Below, piece by piece: positions 35,829 to 46,212 of a DNA stretch of 64,000 nt. The notes under the pieces were generated by a model. It was not told the origin of the DNA, made no database searches, and was given only the letters and a program-made list of their open reading frames with translations. Each line of letters opens with the position of its first letter. Position 1 is the stretch's first letter. The position numbers and the translations under genes are program-made. This stretch comes from Plasmopara viticola (lineage: Eukaryota; Oomycota; Peronosporomycetes; Peronosporales; Peronosporaceae). The stretch is from NCBI GenBank assembly GCA_001695595.3, contig MBPM02000005.1, forward strand, positions 248,001-312,000, in the 5' to 3' direction.

Positions 35829-36266
35829 ATGTCGATTCAGAGTCTCGCCTTCACCTCGGCGACTTCTGCTTCATTTGGAACCGCGACCACGGCACAAGAC
35901 AAACCGAGGCGTTTATCGTTGATGGCGTCTATTTTCGATGCTCTGACAGTGGCACCAGCCAAGGTACACAAGCAGTGCAACGAAACCGATCGTGAAGTGC
36001 AGACAAAGCGTAAAACTACCGCCGATGAAGACCAAGCGCCCGCTCTTGCTCGCGTAGAAACGAAGGTAGACAGGCAGGAAGAGCCAGCTATTGACGCGTC
36101 AGAAACGCATGCACGCGGCAACTGGAGGGAGCTTCGCGCTCGTGTCGAAAGCGTCGACACACGTGTTTTTGCCTATCAAAACGATCCGAAATATTTGCAG
36201 CAGTTAGAGAAAGCGAAGCAACGCCGCGCGTTGGCTGCAGCCTCTAAGAGTCCTGGCTGGCATTAA
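35829..36266 (+). CDS. Small charged protein of unknown function
   Basis: A 145-aa protein starting at the ATG in cgccATG. I recognise no named family. Residues 1-35 are Ser/Ala/Thr-rich. Residues 55-95 are strongly charged and look disordered (TKRKTTADEDQAP, KVDRQEEPA). The C-terminal 50 residues look like the folded or conserved part: NWRELRARVESVDTRVF, then YLQQLEKAKQRRALAAA and the end SPGWH. There is no signal peptide and no membrane segment. The even composition, the uninterrupted frame and the position at the edge of a gene island support a real gene. The C-terminal helix could be a binding peptide. Confidence 0.6.
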   Translation: MSIQSLAFTSATSASFGTATTAQDKPRRLSLMASIFDALTVAPAKVHKQCNETDREVQTKRKTTADEDQAPALARVETKVDRQEEPAIDASETHARGNWRELRARVESVDTRVFAYQNDPKYLQQLEKAKQRRALAAASKSPGWH

Positions 36267-36597
36267 GAGGATTAGTCTTTTGGGTGCTTTAGAGTTGTAC
36301 AAGCGTGACGTTAGTGTAAAAAATTAGGTTCGAGACTCTTTTTTCTATAAAAAATTGACGATTACTATAAAGAAATAGGCGCTCGTGTCGTTCTTGATTC
36401 TTACCCAAATTCGCGTACAAATGTAGCAACGGAAGCAATTCAAAATCATACTTATTTTCAGCAAAATCAAAGTTGGCGACTTAAACATTTTATCAATAAT
36501 ACGGGGCAAGCAAGTGGGACGACAACAATACTGTTTTTTCAACATTCATCCTTGCGGAAACCAGTATCTTGGCATTCCTCTGCGAAAAAACTCAAGT
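36267..36597. other. Spacer between convergent genes
   Basis: AT-rich sequence between the stop at 36266 and the 3' end of the membrane-protein gene. No gene is seen. Confidence 0.6.
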
Positions 36598-38331
36598 TTA
36601 AAGTCCACCCCTGTATTCATCCACCAACTTGTTAGTGGTCAACATTGTACAGACAAGAGGATGCGACTTACCAAAGTGTGTCACTCGAAAGCACAAGGTA
36701 ATCACCATCCAGAGCATCATTTTGCATTGCACAAGCGACCATTGTGTCTCGAGCACAAACGCAAGTTGATAAAGTGGCTTCATTCGACAGTTGCGCTTGA
36801 TTACGAACGCCAAGAGGGCAAAGAAGACGATTTGCAGCAACCCAAACACGATGAGAGGAAGGATGGAAGAGACGATATTTTCTCGCGTGACCTTGGCCAA
36901 TTCCAAGTGATAAAGCGCATTGGGAATGTGTATCATAAAGGCCACGTAAGCGCTATAAAAGAGTGGCATAAAAGCCTCCAAGTAGGCCGTCGTAACGAGA
37001 CATTCCGTCGTAAAGAGAATCTGGAGCGTTTCGACTAAAATCATCTGGTGCTTCTGGCTACCTTCCGGTTTCTCTCTGGTTGGCTGAATCCCATTCAAAT
37101 GCAATCGGACACGAAAACAATTCGTCGATCCTTTCTCTCCCGCTTTTAAACCTTTCGCAGTGCTTTGCGGTTCGATCCCAAATACCTGATCCAAACTATC
37201 GAGTAGCGACGCATCGGCACTTGAAAGGCGCAGTGCAATACACGATCGTCTCTGGATACTAGTATGCGCTTGCTTGCGCAATAGAGTCGGATTGCGGCAG
37301 AGGTGGCACACCTTTGACAAGATACTTTCGGTACTACTTTGCTTCGCACTGGCTTGTCCAAGTCGCGCATGGAGAGTAGCTGTACGACGCTGTAATCCAT
37401 AAAGCATAAAGAGAGTTTGCGAGAGGTCGGTGATTGTGATGGCTACGACCGACGAAAGGGACGTCGAGCTTTTGATACTAGTAGCCACGTAGATGGCGTT
37501 GAAAAAATCTGCAGTAAAAATGACTTCCACTGGGGCCATGTCTTCCAGAGACTTTGCAAAATAGAGCACGAGGTTCTTTAAAGCGACTTTAATTACAGGG
37601 AGTAGTAAAATCACGAAAAGACGGTATCGCGTGCCTTCGGCGGCGCTAAATAGGATTTCATAGAGCGGAAAGATAAAGACCGTCGATGTTTGCGCACACA
37701 CAAAGCGAAGGCACCGTGAGACTTGAACCCGATTTTGCATCATGTGGACGAACTCGTGGCGTCCCACAACGAGCCGGACCATAAGGATGAGCAATACATA
37801 GAATGGGGGTGGCAACACTAATATCAGAAATGGGATGGGAAAGACGAGAGTGGCTGCGACCACCATTGTCGACGCCACACAGATTGCCGGTACAATCACG
37901 TACAATTGAAGGCGTTGCGTCAATGTGACACTGAAATCGCTAATGAGGTACGTCGCTTGGATCAAAAGGGCGTGCGACACGATCCCGACAAGCACGGCTT
38001 CTCGAATCCATAATCCATAACTCACGCTCCGCCCTCTGCTCAAGTCTTGCAACGGAATCAATTCTTGGCCAAAGACAAGGGCGACCATGGGCAATGGCGT
38101 GGCCAAACAGATAAAGATGACCCGCGACAAGGGTGTCTTTCTGCAGTAGTCGTCTAACGCAAGCATTCGATGGAACGAATACTTGCCACCGTAATAACTC
38201 AGCTGCATGTGCCTCCACATACGCAAGAATTTGGCAACCAAGACTTTTCGTCGTCGCGCATGAGGTGCGTGCACTGCTGTATTGATTTCCGAGGCAGAGA
38301 TCAAGGTTGCGGTCGGCGCAACTGAGGTCAT
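36598..38331 (-). CDS. Polytopic membrane protein of an oomycete-type family
   Basis: A 577-aa intronless gene with an ATG at 38331. The N-terminal 60 residues are cytosolic-looking and basic (HARRRKVLVAKFLRMWRHM). They are followed by about five to six hydrophobic segments in the first half (among them VIFICLATPLPMVALVF, LYVIVPAICVASTMVVAATL and FPIPFLILVLPPPFYVLLIL) and more around residues 230-310. A long soluble loop at about 320-430 is basic and Ser-rich. The C-terminal part has ETLQILFTTECLVTTAYLEA and then LPLIVFGLLQIVFFALLAF. I recall a family of uncharacterised multi-pass proteins in Phytophthora genomes with the segment L.ETLQ.LF..E.LV..EY.E. No transporter or channel signature is visible, so no substrate is proposed. 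It diverges from the protease-receptor gene with 336 bp between the starts. Confidence 0.78.
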   Translation of the reverse strand: MTSVAPTATLISASEINTAVHAPHARRRKVLVAKFLRMWRHMQLSYYGGKYSFHRMLALDDYCRKTPLSRVIFICLATPLPMVALVFGQELIPLQDLSRGRSVSYGLWIREAVLVGIVSHALLIQATYLISDFSVTLTQRLQLYVIVPAICVASTMVVAATLVFPIPFLILVLPPPFYVLLILMVRLVVGRHEFVHMMQNRVQVSRCLRFVCAQTSTVFIFPLYEILFSAAEGTRYRLFVILLLPVIKVALKNLVLYFAKSLEDMAPVEVIFTADFFNAIYVATSIKSSTSLSSVVAITITDLSQTLFMLYGLQRRTATLHARLGQASAKQSSTESILSKVCHLCRNPTLLRKQAHTSIQRRSCIALRLSSADASLLDSLDQVFGIEPQSTAKGLKAGEKGSTNCFRVRLHLNGIQPTREKPEGSQKHQMILVETLQILFTTECLVTTAYLEAFMPLFYSAYVAFMIHIPNALYHLELAKVTRENIVSSILPLIVFGLLQIVFFALLAFVIKRNCRMKPLYQLAFVLETQWSLVQCKMMLWMVITLCFRVTHFGKSHPLVCTMLTTNKLVDEYRGGL

Positions 38332-38667
38332 CTCGTGAATGACACATATACATAGAAGACGGGGACATATATATAGAATAACAGGATAAGGATAACGCTA
38401 AAAAACCCATGGACGTGGACACTACAGTGCAATGACGACATAAAGTACTTTAGCATAAATTACTATAGCGGCTTTTGAAACCCCCCAAGTTTTATAATAA
38501 TCAGTCTTATTTCCTCGAAAAAACCGTCACGACGTTTGGGTGCATCTGTGTGCCCAATTCGCAACATGAAAAGATCGAGTTGGCTTACCATGATTTAAGC
38601 CACTGAAACACACGTCTTTGGTCATTTTCACGAAAAGTCTCATTCCGCGTTCCGCCGAGTCTCCGCC
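38332..38667. other. Divergent promoter region
   Basis: A 336-bp region shared by the minus-strand membrane-protein gene and the plus-strand protease-GPCR gene. On the minus strand GTCATTCAC (38335-38343) lies only a few bases before the membrane-protein ATG. If it is that gene's initiator, its leader is extremely short. Confidence 0.5.
38621..38636 (+). promoter_or_regulatory. Oomycete initiator of the protease-GPCR gene
   Basis: GTCATTTTCACGAAAA, about 32-47 bases before the ATG, fits the oomycete initiator plus its downstream flanking element. A second TCATTCCGCG follows at 38640-38649 and could serve as an alternative start site. Confidence 0.6.
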
Positions 38668-40911
38668 ATGAGTCGGCGTCTCGGTCCGCTCGCGCTCGCG
38701 CTGGCAATCCTGTCGCTTCGTCCCACGTCGTCCTTTGTGCGTGTTCCTCTCACTGCAGTCTCGCGCGAGCGCAGTGCCACGCAGTTGCTGCACTTCCACA
38801 CGCGGCTCCACGACGGCGTCGCGAATGTTCTTCACGAAGCCCAAGTCCTCGACACTCTTCGTGTCGTCCAGAATCGTACGATCCCTTCTTCTCCTCTGGA
38901 CGACGTGCTCCACAGTGCGCAAGATCTCGCAGCACAAGGCCACGTCCCGCTCGAGAACTTTATGGAGTTTCAATTCTTTGGCCCCCTTGCCATTGGGTCG
39001 CCCCCCCAAGACGTGTACGTGTGTTTTGACACGGGCTCGAGTGATTTGTGGGTCCCCGGCACAAAGTGCGACGCGTGTGCGGGACAGAACCGGTTTGATC
39101 ACTCGCAGTCGCGTACGTACCACGAATCGAGCACGCACCCGGCGTTTGCCGTGCAATACGGCAGTGGGAAAGTCAGTGGTCACTTTGGCGACGACCTCGT
39201 CCACTTGGCGGACTTTGCCATCCCCGCCATGACGGTCGGGATTGTCAAGACGGAAGAGGCCAGTATGGCGCGGATGAAGGCCGACGGGCTGCTGGGCCTT
39301 GCGTTTGATGGCCTCTCGACGTTTTCGCACCCGCCGCTCTTTTTCGCGCTCTTGGAGCACTACCCCGACGTCGCGTCCGTCTTTGCCTTTTACCTCAGTC
39401 CCACCCCGAATTCGAACGGGTCGCAGCTGCATTTGGGCGGCTACGACGAGGACTTGATGCACGCGCTCGACGCGACGTGGCAAATGACGGACGTCTTGCC
39501 GCAATTTGGCCAGTGGACGTTTTGGCGGATTGCGCTGCATAGTGTCCGCGTGGGCACGCATCGCAATGTGTGCCACGACGGGTGCGTGGCGTTTGTCGAC
39601 TCGGGCACGTCCCTCATTGGCATTCCCGGGACGTTGTACTTGAATTTTCTCTACGAAGTCGCGACGTACGCCCAGGATCAAGGGTGCTACTGTGGCTTTG
39701 TCCAGTACGGCTTTCAATGTTTTCTGTGTGCGCCAGAGAACTTTCCTCCGCTCCGTTTTGGCGTCGGCCACCAACACTTTTACGTCTTGACGGGACGTGA
39801 TTATACTCTGTGTGTGGGCCTCACGTGTATTGTCCTCGTGCAGCCCAGTGGGCAGGAAATGTGGGTCCTTGGGGACGTCTATATGAAGAAGTTTTACTCC
39901 TTGTACGACGTTGAGAAGAAACAGGTTGGGTTTGCTTGCATTGCCAACTCGACGCTCTGTGGCAAAGAAAGCGTGGCGGCGCACGTGGCGACGGACGCGC
40001 ACGCGCCTTGGCCGTCGTCAACGTCTCCGTTCTTTGAAGAGAGTTTCAACATGTATGCCATGGATACGCACGCGGTGCTGAGCTTGTTCTTGTCGGGCCT
40101 CTCGCTCGTGGGTTCCGTCTTTATCGTGGCGTCGTTTGTCCAGTACCCGATCTTGCGCACGTTTCGGTCCTTTGCGCTCTTCTTTTGGCTGGCCGTCTGT
40201 ACCTTGGGCTACAACGTGACTCTGTGGCTCGCGGGCGTCTCGCGAACGCCCTTGACCCACGTGCTTTTCTGTGCGCTGCTCAAGAGTACGCAACAGTTTT
40301 TTGGAAGTGCGATTCTGCTCTTTAGCGGCGCCCTGGGCCTCGAGCTCGTGCGTGCCGTGCGCTGGACACGTTCCAGTGCGGTCGACTGGACGCTGGCGTA
40401 TCACGTGGGCACGTGGGCTCTTGCGGCGTGCTCGGGCGGCTTTTCGCTGCTCTCGGGCGTGATTGGGTTCGTCCCCGATGGCGCTGGGCCGTGTCGCGTC
40501 TGTTTTGTCGGCCACAGCCCCACGTGGGCGCGTGTCGTGCTCTTTTACTTGCCAGCAACGCTGACCCTCGTGTGCGCCGGAACAGCAGTGTTCCTTGCCA
40601 TGACGAGTCCGTCGCGCCACTCTCTCCCGCCGCAAGCCGAGCGCGCTCGTCGGACCAGTGGCCAATTAATGTCAAGTTGCCTGGCTACCCTGGCGACGCT
40701 CTTGGTCCCGACGGTCTTTGGCTGGCTCCAAGTCTTTGGGACCGATTGGGTCGCTTCGAGTTTCTTTCTCTACCTGTCGGAGCTGTGTTTCTACTCGCAA
40801 GGGCTGCTCAATGCGCTCTTTTGGGCCTTTAATCCATCGTATCGGATTGTTCGATACCGTGGGACCCACGCGCTCGGACGCGAGGCGACGCAGTTAATTG
40901 GACCCAACTAA
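38668..40911 (+). CDS. Aspartic protease fused to a seven-helix receptor (GPCR-AP)
   Basis: A 747-aa intronless gene. Residues 1-23 are a signal peptide. About 100-425 form a pepsin-type protease with both active-site loops, VCFDTGSSDLWVPG (Asp 121) and AFVDSGTSLIGIPG (Asp 311), the flap region QYGSGKVSGHFG, and the C-terminal WVLGDVYMKKFYSLYD. From about residue 463 there are seven hydrophobic helices, ending LNALFWAFNPSYRIVRYR. That layout resembles the cAMP-receptor-like/Frizzled-like GPCR group. Proteins with an aspartic protease joined to a GPCR are known from oomycetes. The predicted topology places the protease outside the cell or in the lumen and the short tail in the cytosol. Both catalytic aspartates and all seven helices are present, so both halves could work. 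The third codon position is much richer in G and C than in nearby genes. The stop lies 64 bp from the stop of the convergent zinc-finger gene. Confidence 0.93.
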   Translation: MSRRLGPLALALAILSLRPTSSFVRVPLTAVSRERSATQLLHFHTRLHDGVANVLHEAQVLDTLRVVQNRTIPSSPLDDVLHSAQDLAAQGHVPLENFMEFQFFGPLAIGSPPQDVYVCFDTGSSDLWVPGTKCDACAGQNRFDHSQSRTYHESSTHPAFAVQYGSGKVSGHFGDDLVHLADFAIPAMTVGIVKTEEASMARMKADGLLGLAFDGLSTFSHPPLFFALLEHYPDVASVFAFYLSPTPNSNGSQLHLGGYDEDLMHALDATWQMTDVLPQFGQWTFWRIALHSVRVGTHRNVCHDGCVAFVDSGTSLIGIPGTLYLNFLYEVATYAQDQGCYCGFVQYGFQCFLCAPENFPPLRFGVGHQHFYVLTGRDYTLCVGLTCIVLVQPSGQEMWVLGDVYMKKFYSLYDVEKKQVGFACIANSTLCGKESVAAHVATDAHAPWPSSTSPFFEESFNMYAMDTHAVLSLFLSGLSLVGSVFIVASFVQYPILRTFRSFALFFWLAVCTLGYNVTLWLAGVSRTPLTHVLFCALLKSTQQFFGSAILLFSGALGLELVRAVRWTRSSAVDWTLAYHVGTWALAACSGGFSLLSGVIGFVPDGAGPCRVCFVGHSPTWARVVLFYLPATLTLVCAGTAVFLAMTSPSRHSLPPQAERARRTSGQLMSSCLATLATLLVPTVFGWLQVFGTDWVASSFFLYLSELCFYSQGLLNALFWAFNPSYRIVRYRGTHALGREATQLIGPN

Positions 40912-40975
40912 GAGTAGGAAGAGGGAACGAGTGCTTTGTTATTAATACACGTAAGTGGTTCTGGTCGCTTGGCCA

Positions 40976-42559
40976 TTACATGGTTGGAAACGCGTCGATC
41001 GCGCCGTAAAAGTCCCAGAAATCATCGTCCAGGAGCTCGAGGTTGTCGTCTTCGAGCCAACTCGCTTGCTGGCAAATCAAACTGTCTTCGACCACGTAGT
41101 CAATGTGGTCTTTGTGCCGCACGGCCAAGTGCCCGCAGCCGGGTCGATGCCCTTCTTTCGGCAAGGTACACGACGCCGACGCGACAGGCTCGCATTTCGT
41201 GGCCGTGGCATTCCAGTGCACGGCACTCAAGCGCTTGACGCTGTCTTGACACACGAGGTGATTTTGCACGACGTAGTCGCGATGATCGCCGTGTTGGATG
41301 GACAAGTGACCACAGGACGGATTGTGGAGGGAATAGTCGAGCAAGGACGCCGTGGGCGTGGCGAGGCACAGTTTGCGGGCCTCGAGTTTACCGACTTCTG
41401 GAGGGATATAAGGGATGGAGGGTGGCTGGCCGTCCTTGGGGAGTACACTTGTGTCGAGTACGGTACTTGACGGACTACGGGGGACAACTTTTGCCTGAGA
41501 TGACTTGGACCCATTCCCTCTCCCATCGTGCTCGGGCGGAGGCGGTCGTAACTCGAGATGAGCGGGACAGCAACTTGTGCCGATCGTCGTGGCTGGACAA
41601 TGCGGGGGCAACGCGTCGAGAGAGAATGGCAGCGTCTCTTGAGACAAGAGAAACGCATCCAACGACGAAAGGGCCGCAAGGCATGCGGGGGGCGAGTGGA
41701 GGTGGTGTTCCGGACACTTTAATTCGTACCGAATCGATCGCGTCGGCGTATCGACGCACGACGTTGCCGACAATTTGCGTCGGCTGGGTAAACACGTTGG
41801 TTTGATGGAACGAGCACTCGGGAGTGACGCTTCGGACGGCAACACGTTGGCGGCAAAGGACGTGTCCATGACCGGCATCATGACGTCAGTAGGACAGTCA
41901 CAAGTGTCGTTGCCAGAATCCGATTTCATTGGCTCTAATTTGCGCTTTTTCGTCTTGGCTTTACATGCGTCTTTTGGAGTGGCGTGGAGTCGCTGGTGCT
42001 TGTGGAGATCGAATTTTCGGGCAAAACTGCGGTCACAACCCGGAAAGGCACATGCGTACGGTTTTTTGCCGCTACACGGACACGAAAACGAGTGAGACCA
42101 GGTTGTAAACTACTTGGTTCATAAAAACTGTACGTACGTGTGAGTGCGTTCATGACTCAAGAGGTCGGAACGACGCGCAAAGCACTTGCCACACGCTTCG
42201 TGCGTACAGCGATAGGGTTTCTCACCGGTATGCACTCGGTAATGGACCTCCATGTCTGCTTTGCGCAAGAACTTTTTACCACAATATTTGCACGCAAACT
42301 TCTTGTCGCCATTGTGAATATTCACGTGTCGTTTTAAATTGCCCTTGAGTTGAAACTCGCGGCCACAGCCTGGAAACGTGCAGCGAAATACTTTTTTCGT
42401 GTCGGTTTTCTTTGCCGAGGTCTTAGTAGACGGTATTGTCATGCCATGAGCGGCAGGCTTGGGTGTAGCTGCTTGAGACTGTGCTAAGTGGAGATCTTTG
42501 GGGTCGTCGAGCAAGATTGCGTCCACTTTTACATTACCCACGAGTGGAGCCATGGACAT
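40976..42559 (-). CDS. C2H2 zinc-finger regulator with C-terminal metal-binding-like repeats
   Basis: Two exons, 42559-42138 and 42071-40976, give 505 aa. The 66-bp intron (GTACGT...GTAG) falls inside the linker before finger four, and joining restores THTGKKPYAC. The four C2H2 fingers lie at residues 60-82, 90-110, 118-140 and 148-170, with linkers of the HTGEKPY type, so DNA binding is likely. A basic KAKTKKRK follows. The C-terminal 330 residues are Ser/Pro-rich. They contain two copies of a Cys/His/Asp motif, CGHLSIQHGDHRDYVV (from 394) and CGHLAVRHKDHIDYVV (from 453), each ending L.CQ. The last 20 residues are acidic and aromatic (LLDDDFWDFYGAIDAF), like an activation domain. The first ATG after an upstream in-frame non-ATG stretch is at 42559. 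A metal-sensing transcription factor is my inference. Confidence 0.85.
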
Positions 42560-45500
42560 TTGATTTGTGATGTTCGTTTGTTTTGCTCTTCCTTTAGCGA
42601 TTATGTTATGATTCTGGTTCGGTGGCAAACCGGTACGCTACGGTACAGTAAAGTCGCCGTCGGACAACAACCCTTTATTTTTTAGGACATTAATATAGTA
42701 AAATTTCAATCAGATCCTAATTTAAGACTGCCAAATGATGGCGTGCTGGCAAAAATTAAAGCTGGGTTAAATGTGTGGGAAGTAAAAAACGGTACTACCA
42801 CTAACATAATTATTTGCAAAAAATATGGTGTTTGCTATCAAATTTATGATGAGCTATAAAGAACCTATAGCTTTCTTTGGTTCCCAACAAGAAGACCATC
42901 ACGTGCGCTACGCGGGAAATGTTACGCTGCACAGCGACGAAAGAAAGTTGACCAAAATCTCGCACAAAATTCGCAACCGTGGACGAAAAATTTATTGATC
43001 GGACGAAGGCGAGGATGGTAAGTAAGTGCCTTTGAGGGCACCATAACTTTCTATTGCGACGTTGATCTTGACAAAGGTGTACCAAAACTCTGGAATAAGT
43101 CTTCTTAAAGTATCTGCTTGTGTTTCTTTCGATTTCAGACCCGAATTCCCGAGCATGCTGTCCTCTTATGCTTTGAAAGAGCGCAGAGATCTTGTGTCAT
43201 TTTGGACGAATTTGATCGGCTAATTAGCATAATTGGAGAGTCCAGCTTGGAGTTCATCCTTGCCGCAGCAGCAAAATTTGCGATGTCGCCTAAACCTAAT
43301 TGAGTTCGACATGCACCCCACGAAGAATGTTTTGCTTGCCAATAGAATCGGACATCGTGATGATTTGTGAAATAGAGTGAGAAACGTCGCTCTGTTTACA
43401 AGAGGCGATAAAATGAAATTTTAAAACAAGGTTAAAAAGACTATTATACGGAAAGGATCAGGGTCCGGATTAGATAGTAATACCAACCCTAGACAAAAAT
43501 ACTCGCGAAACTCGTCACTTGGGCCGCCTCCCTTACCACCGCAAATCATACTTATATATATTATTTTTGTCCGGCAAAAAATAATTACTGCTACATTAGC
43601 GTTAAAAATGATTATTTACGGAATTATTTTTTTTCGACAAAAAAAGACTGCAGTAGCAACAAATTTCATCAATCAGCGATACCTCCCCATCTCAGAATGC
43701 GATGATTGCGTTCGCTAACATTGTTTCCGTATTTGAATGTGTATGGTCACTGCTTCGCTTTGAGCATTTTGTATGGCTCTTGCGTGCTTGTACATAAAGC
43801 CGAGCTTTAGTGATAGAAGCTGGCTTCTTCTTAGAGAGGCTGTATAGGCGAATGGTAGACGACAGACACCCTCTGTGTTATAACGCTTGCAGGGTACCGA
43901 GTACCTGCCTAGCTTACAGGATATTATTGCATTTAAAATGTTACAGGTAGAACACAAAATAGGATAAAGATCGTCTTAAGTAGGTAAGTCCTCAAAGTGC
44001 AATCTATTGCACACTTCAACTTTGAGAGCCCGAGAATAGTGAACGATTGCCCACTGAAAGAGCCTATACCTATCTGCACGTCTCAACTGTGCAGGAAGCT
44101 GAGTGACTTCACCTGTAGAAATCCCTGCGCCCACGCGGAAAGACTGACTACCTGAACTCTTGGAAAAGAATCAGGATGAGTTGAACTACCTTTGTGCATC
44201 TATTCAAAGAGCAATTCGCACTGCTCGAAATCCTTGTTGACTTATATGGATCCGACAAGATATCTATACTTAGAAATCTCTGCGCTACCCACCGACATTG
44301 CGTTAGAGCTTTGCGAGCAAAGTTTGTATTTTAATAAAATCAGGTGCACAGGCTCAAACAGATGTAGAGTCTGGGCCGATAAGATCTCTACCTTCGAAGG
44401 AAGAAGAAAGAGGACCTCAACCTCGAGGTATAGGAGATACTGAAGCGGCCTTGTTCCCCAAAGGTCAAATGCGCTTGGCCCTCTTACTCTGTGTGTGACC
44501 TTGCCAAAAGCTTAGCACTCATACGCGATGCAACTTCGCTTAAATGGTTTGTGTGAGCTCTCGATGAAATTAAGGTAATTTCAAACCCTTACGTTTTACT
44601 GCCTCCAAGCAAGGTAGACGTATATTTCATAGATTTTGTATGACATAATGAAAGTCGGCGGGTAATTATTGGGGATCCAGTCGTCAAGCTAACTGTGATC
44701 ATGATCTAAGAATAGGCCCACCAAGCACTTGAATATTAAAAGTGGAGGCCGCAAATCGAGAATAGACGAGAAATCGCTCGCCAAGATTGGTCAGAATAGG
44801 TAGGTGCGCTCATTTAAAGCACCGCGAACGGGCTAATTTTTTTTACGGATATAGAAATGTCGAGTTCACGGTTTCCAATGACTAGGGTCTAATCCCGATG
44901 ACTTATACGTTGCAAAGCTCTAGAACCCGCTGTTCAAGGTGCCGTTATAGCAGACACGTGATACGAAGGGAGCCAACATAGAAGAGTTTAGTCCTGATCA
45001 AAGGCTTCGAAGGGCTATCGGCATAAGCAGTATTTTCAAAATTAGGGATACGCTGATCACCTCGAGGGTGGAGCGACTTATTGAAGAATAACTTAGTCTC
45101 AACAATGGGCGTGCAGTTATTAAATTTTGACTTAATAGGCTTTTAAAGCTTGACAACTCTTAATAAGCGTGCTAATGTAATTCGCAATGTTACAGGTATG
45201 TGACTTGCTTCGAGTCTTGACTTACTCTGACTCGATGCGAATTTTGGCGCGATGGCACGCGATTGAGGTGAAAAGAAAAAGGTAGACTGACACTCTAAGC
45301 GAGAGCTGCGAATTCAAAATAGATTCGGTTCGACTCATGAATAAAATATTTTTAACATTCATGAGCTCACAATAGACCTGGCCATAAACTGTCGGGCTTC
45401 AAAACGCAAAGTCATTTCTTATCCTTGACATCGACAAGCACAGTATATCCTTGACAAACCGTATCTAGAACATTACCAGGCCCGGACTGACAAACGAGGC

Positions 45501-46079
45501 AAGGCCTGCGCAACAGAGTTTAATGACTCCAGTATTGTCCTTTAAAAGGTAATCCAGGCAAGTATACGCATAAACTTTCCCCTGACGACAGATCTGGCGA
45601 AGTCTTAAAGAGGTAATAATTCTAAGCGGACAACAAAGCTTTGCTAGAACTGCCACTGGAGCGCTTTGCATGTGAGTTATAAACATTGAGCGACCAACTG
45701 CAAGTAACAAAGCTTTAGATGCGGGTAAAGTTCTGGTAAGAAGATAATAAAGCTGCGGTACAAAATTGATTATGTGACACATGCAGCCTGTTGCTGGCAA
45801 ATATACCTTCATCACACTGATAACCGACCGTATTAGTTGATGTATCGTAGCAGGTGCATATCAGTAAGAGGCCCTGCCAGAGGAGTTGAGGTTACTGATC
45901 CTTGACAAATTCGAAGCCACCTGATTCATGGCTAAAATTAAGCCAAAAAAGTATCAGAGGTGGCGCTTTTATTGATGTGAGCCACAAAACATACATCTTC
46001 TACTTTGGGCGAAGATGTTTCAGATCGTAGTTAGCGTACGTTGCACCTTGGCCCAAGGATTCTAAGGAAGTTTACAGAT
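42560..46079. other. AT-rich stretch without a supported gene
   Basis: Only short frames occur. A nested inverted repeat lies at 43991-44026. A frame at 43118-43303 follows a good-looking acceptor (gatttcag) but has no partner exon or recognised domain. Confidence 0.5.
43991..44026. repeat. Nested inverted repeat (possible hairpin)
   Basis: CTCAAAGT at 43991-43998 pairs with ACTTTGAG at 44019-44026. Inside it GTGCAA pairs with TTGCAC (43997-44002 and 44007-44012). The two stems overlap slightly, so they are alternatives or a cruciform-like palindrome. Confidence 0.6.
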
Positions 46080-46212
46080 GTGATTCTAGCGAATTTTTAA
46101 CGGATACGGGAATGAGGCACATGACTGGATTTGCATCATATGTCACCAGATACGGAATGTAGCGGGCAATAGATGCGGTAGGTGGCTCACAAACTTCACC
46201 ATGTTCATGCTG

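Noticed and set aside
38527..40002. 491-codon open frame on the minus strand
   Set aside because: It is the exact antisense of the protease-GPCR gene, is Arg-rich in the way expected from GC-rich codons read backwards, and has no domain.
40018..40665. 215-codon minus-strand frame
   Set aside because: Antisense shadow of the receptor helices of the same gene.
43118..43303. Possible exon after a gatttcag acceptor
   Set aside because: No upstream or downstream exon, domain or initiator supports it.
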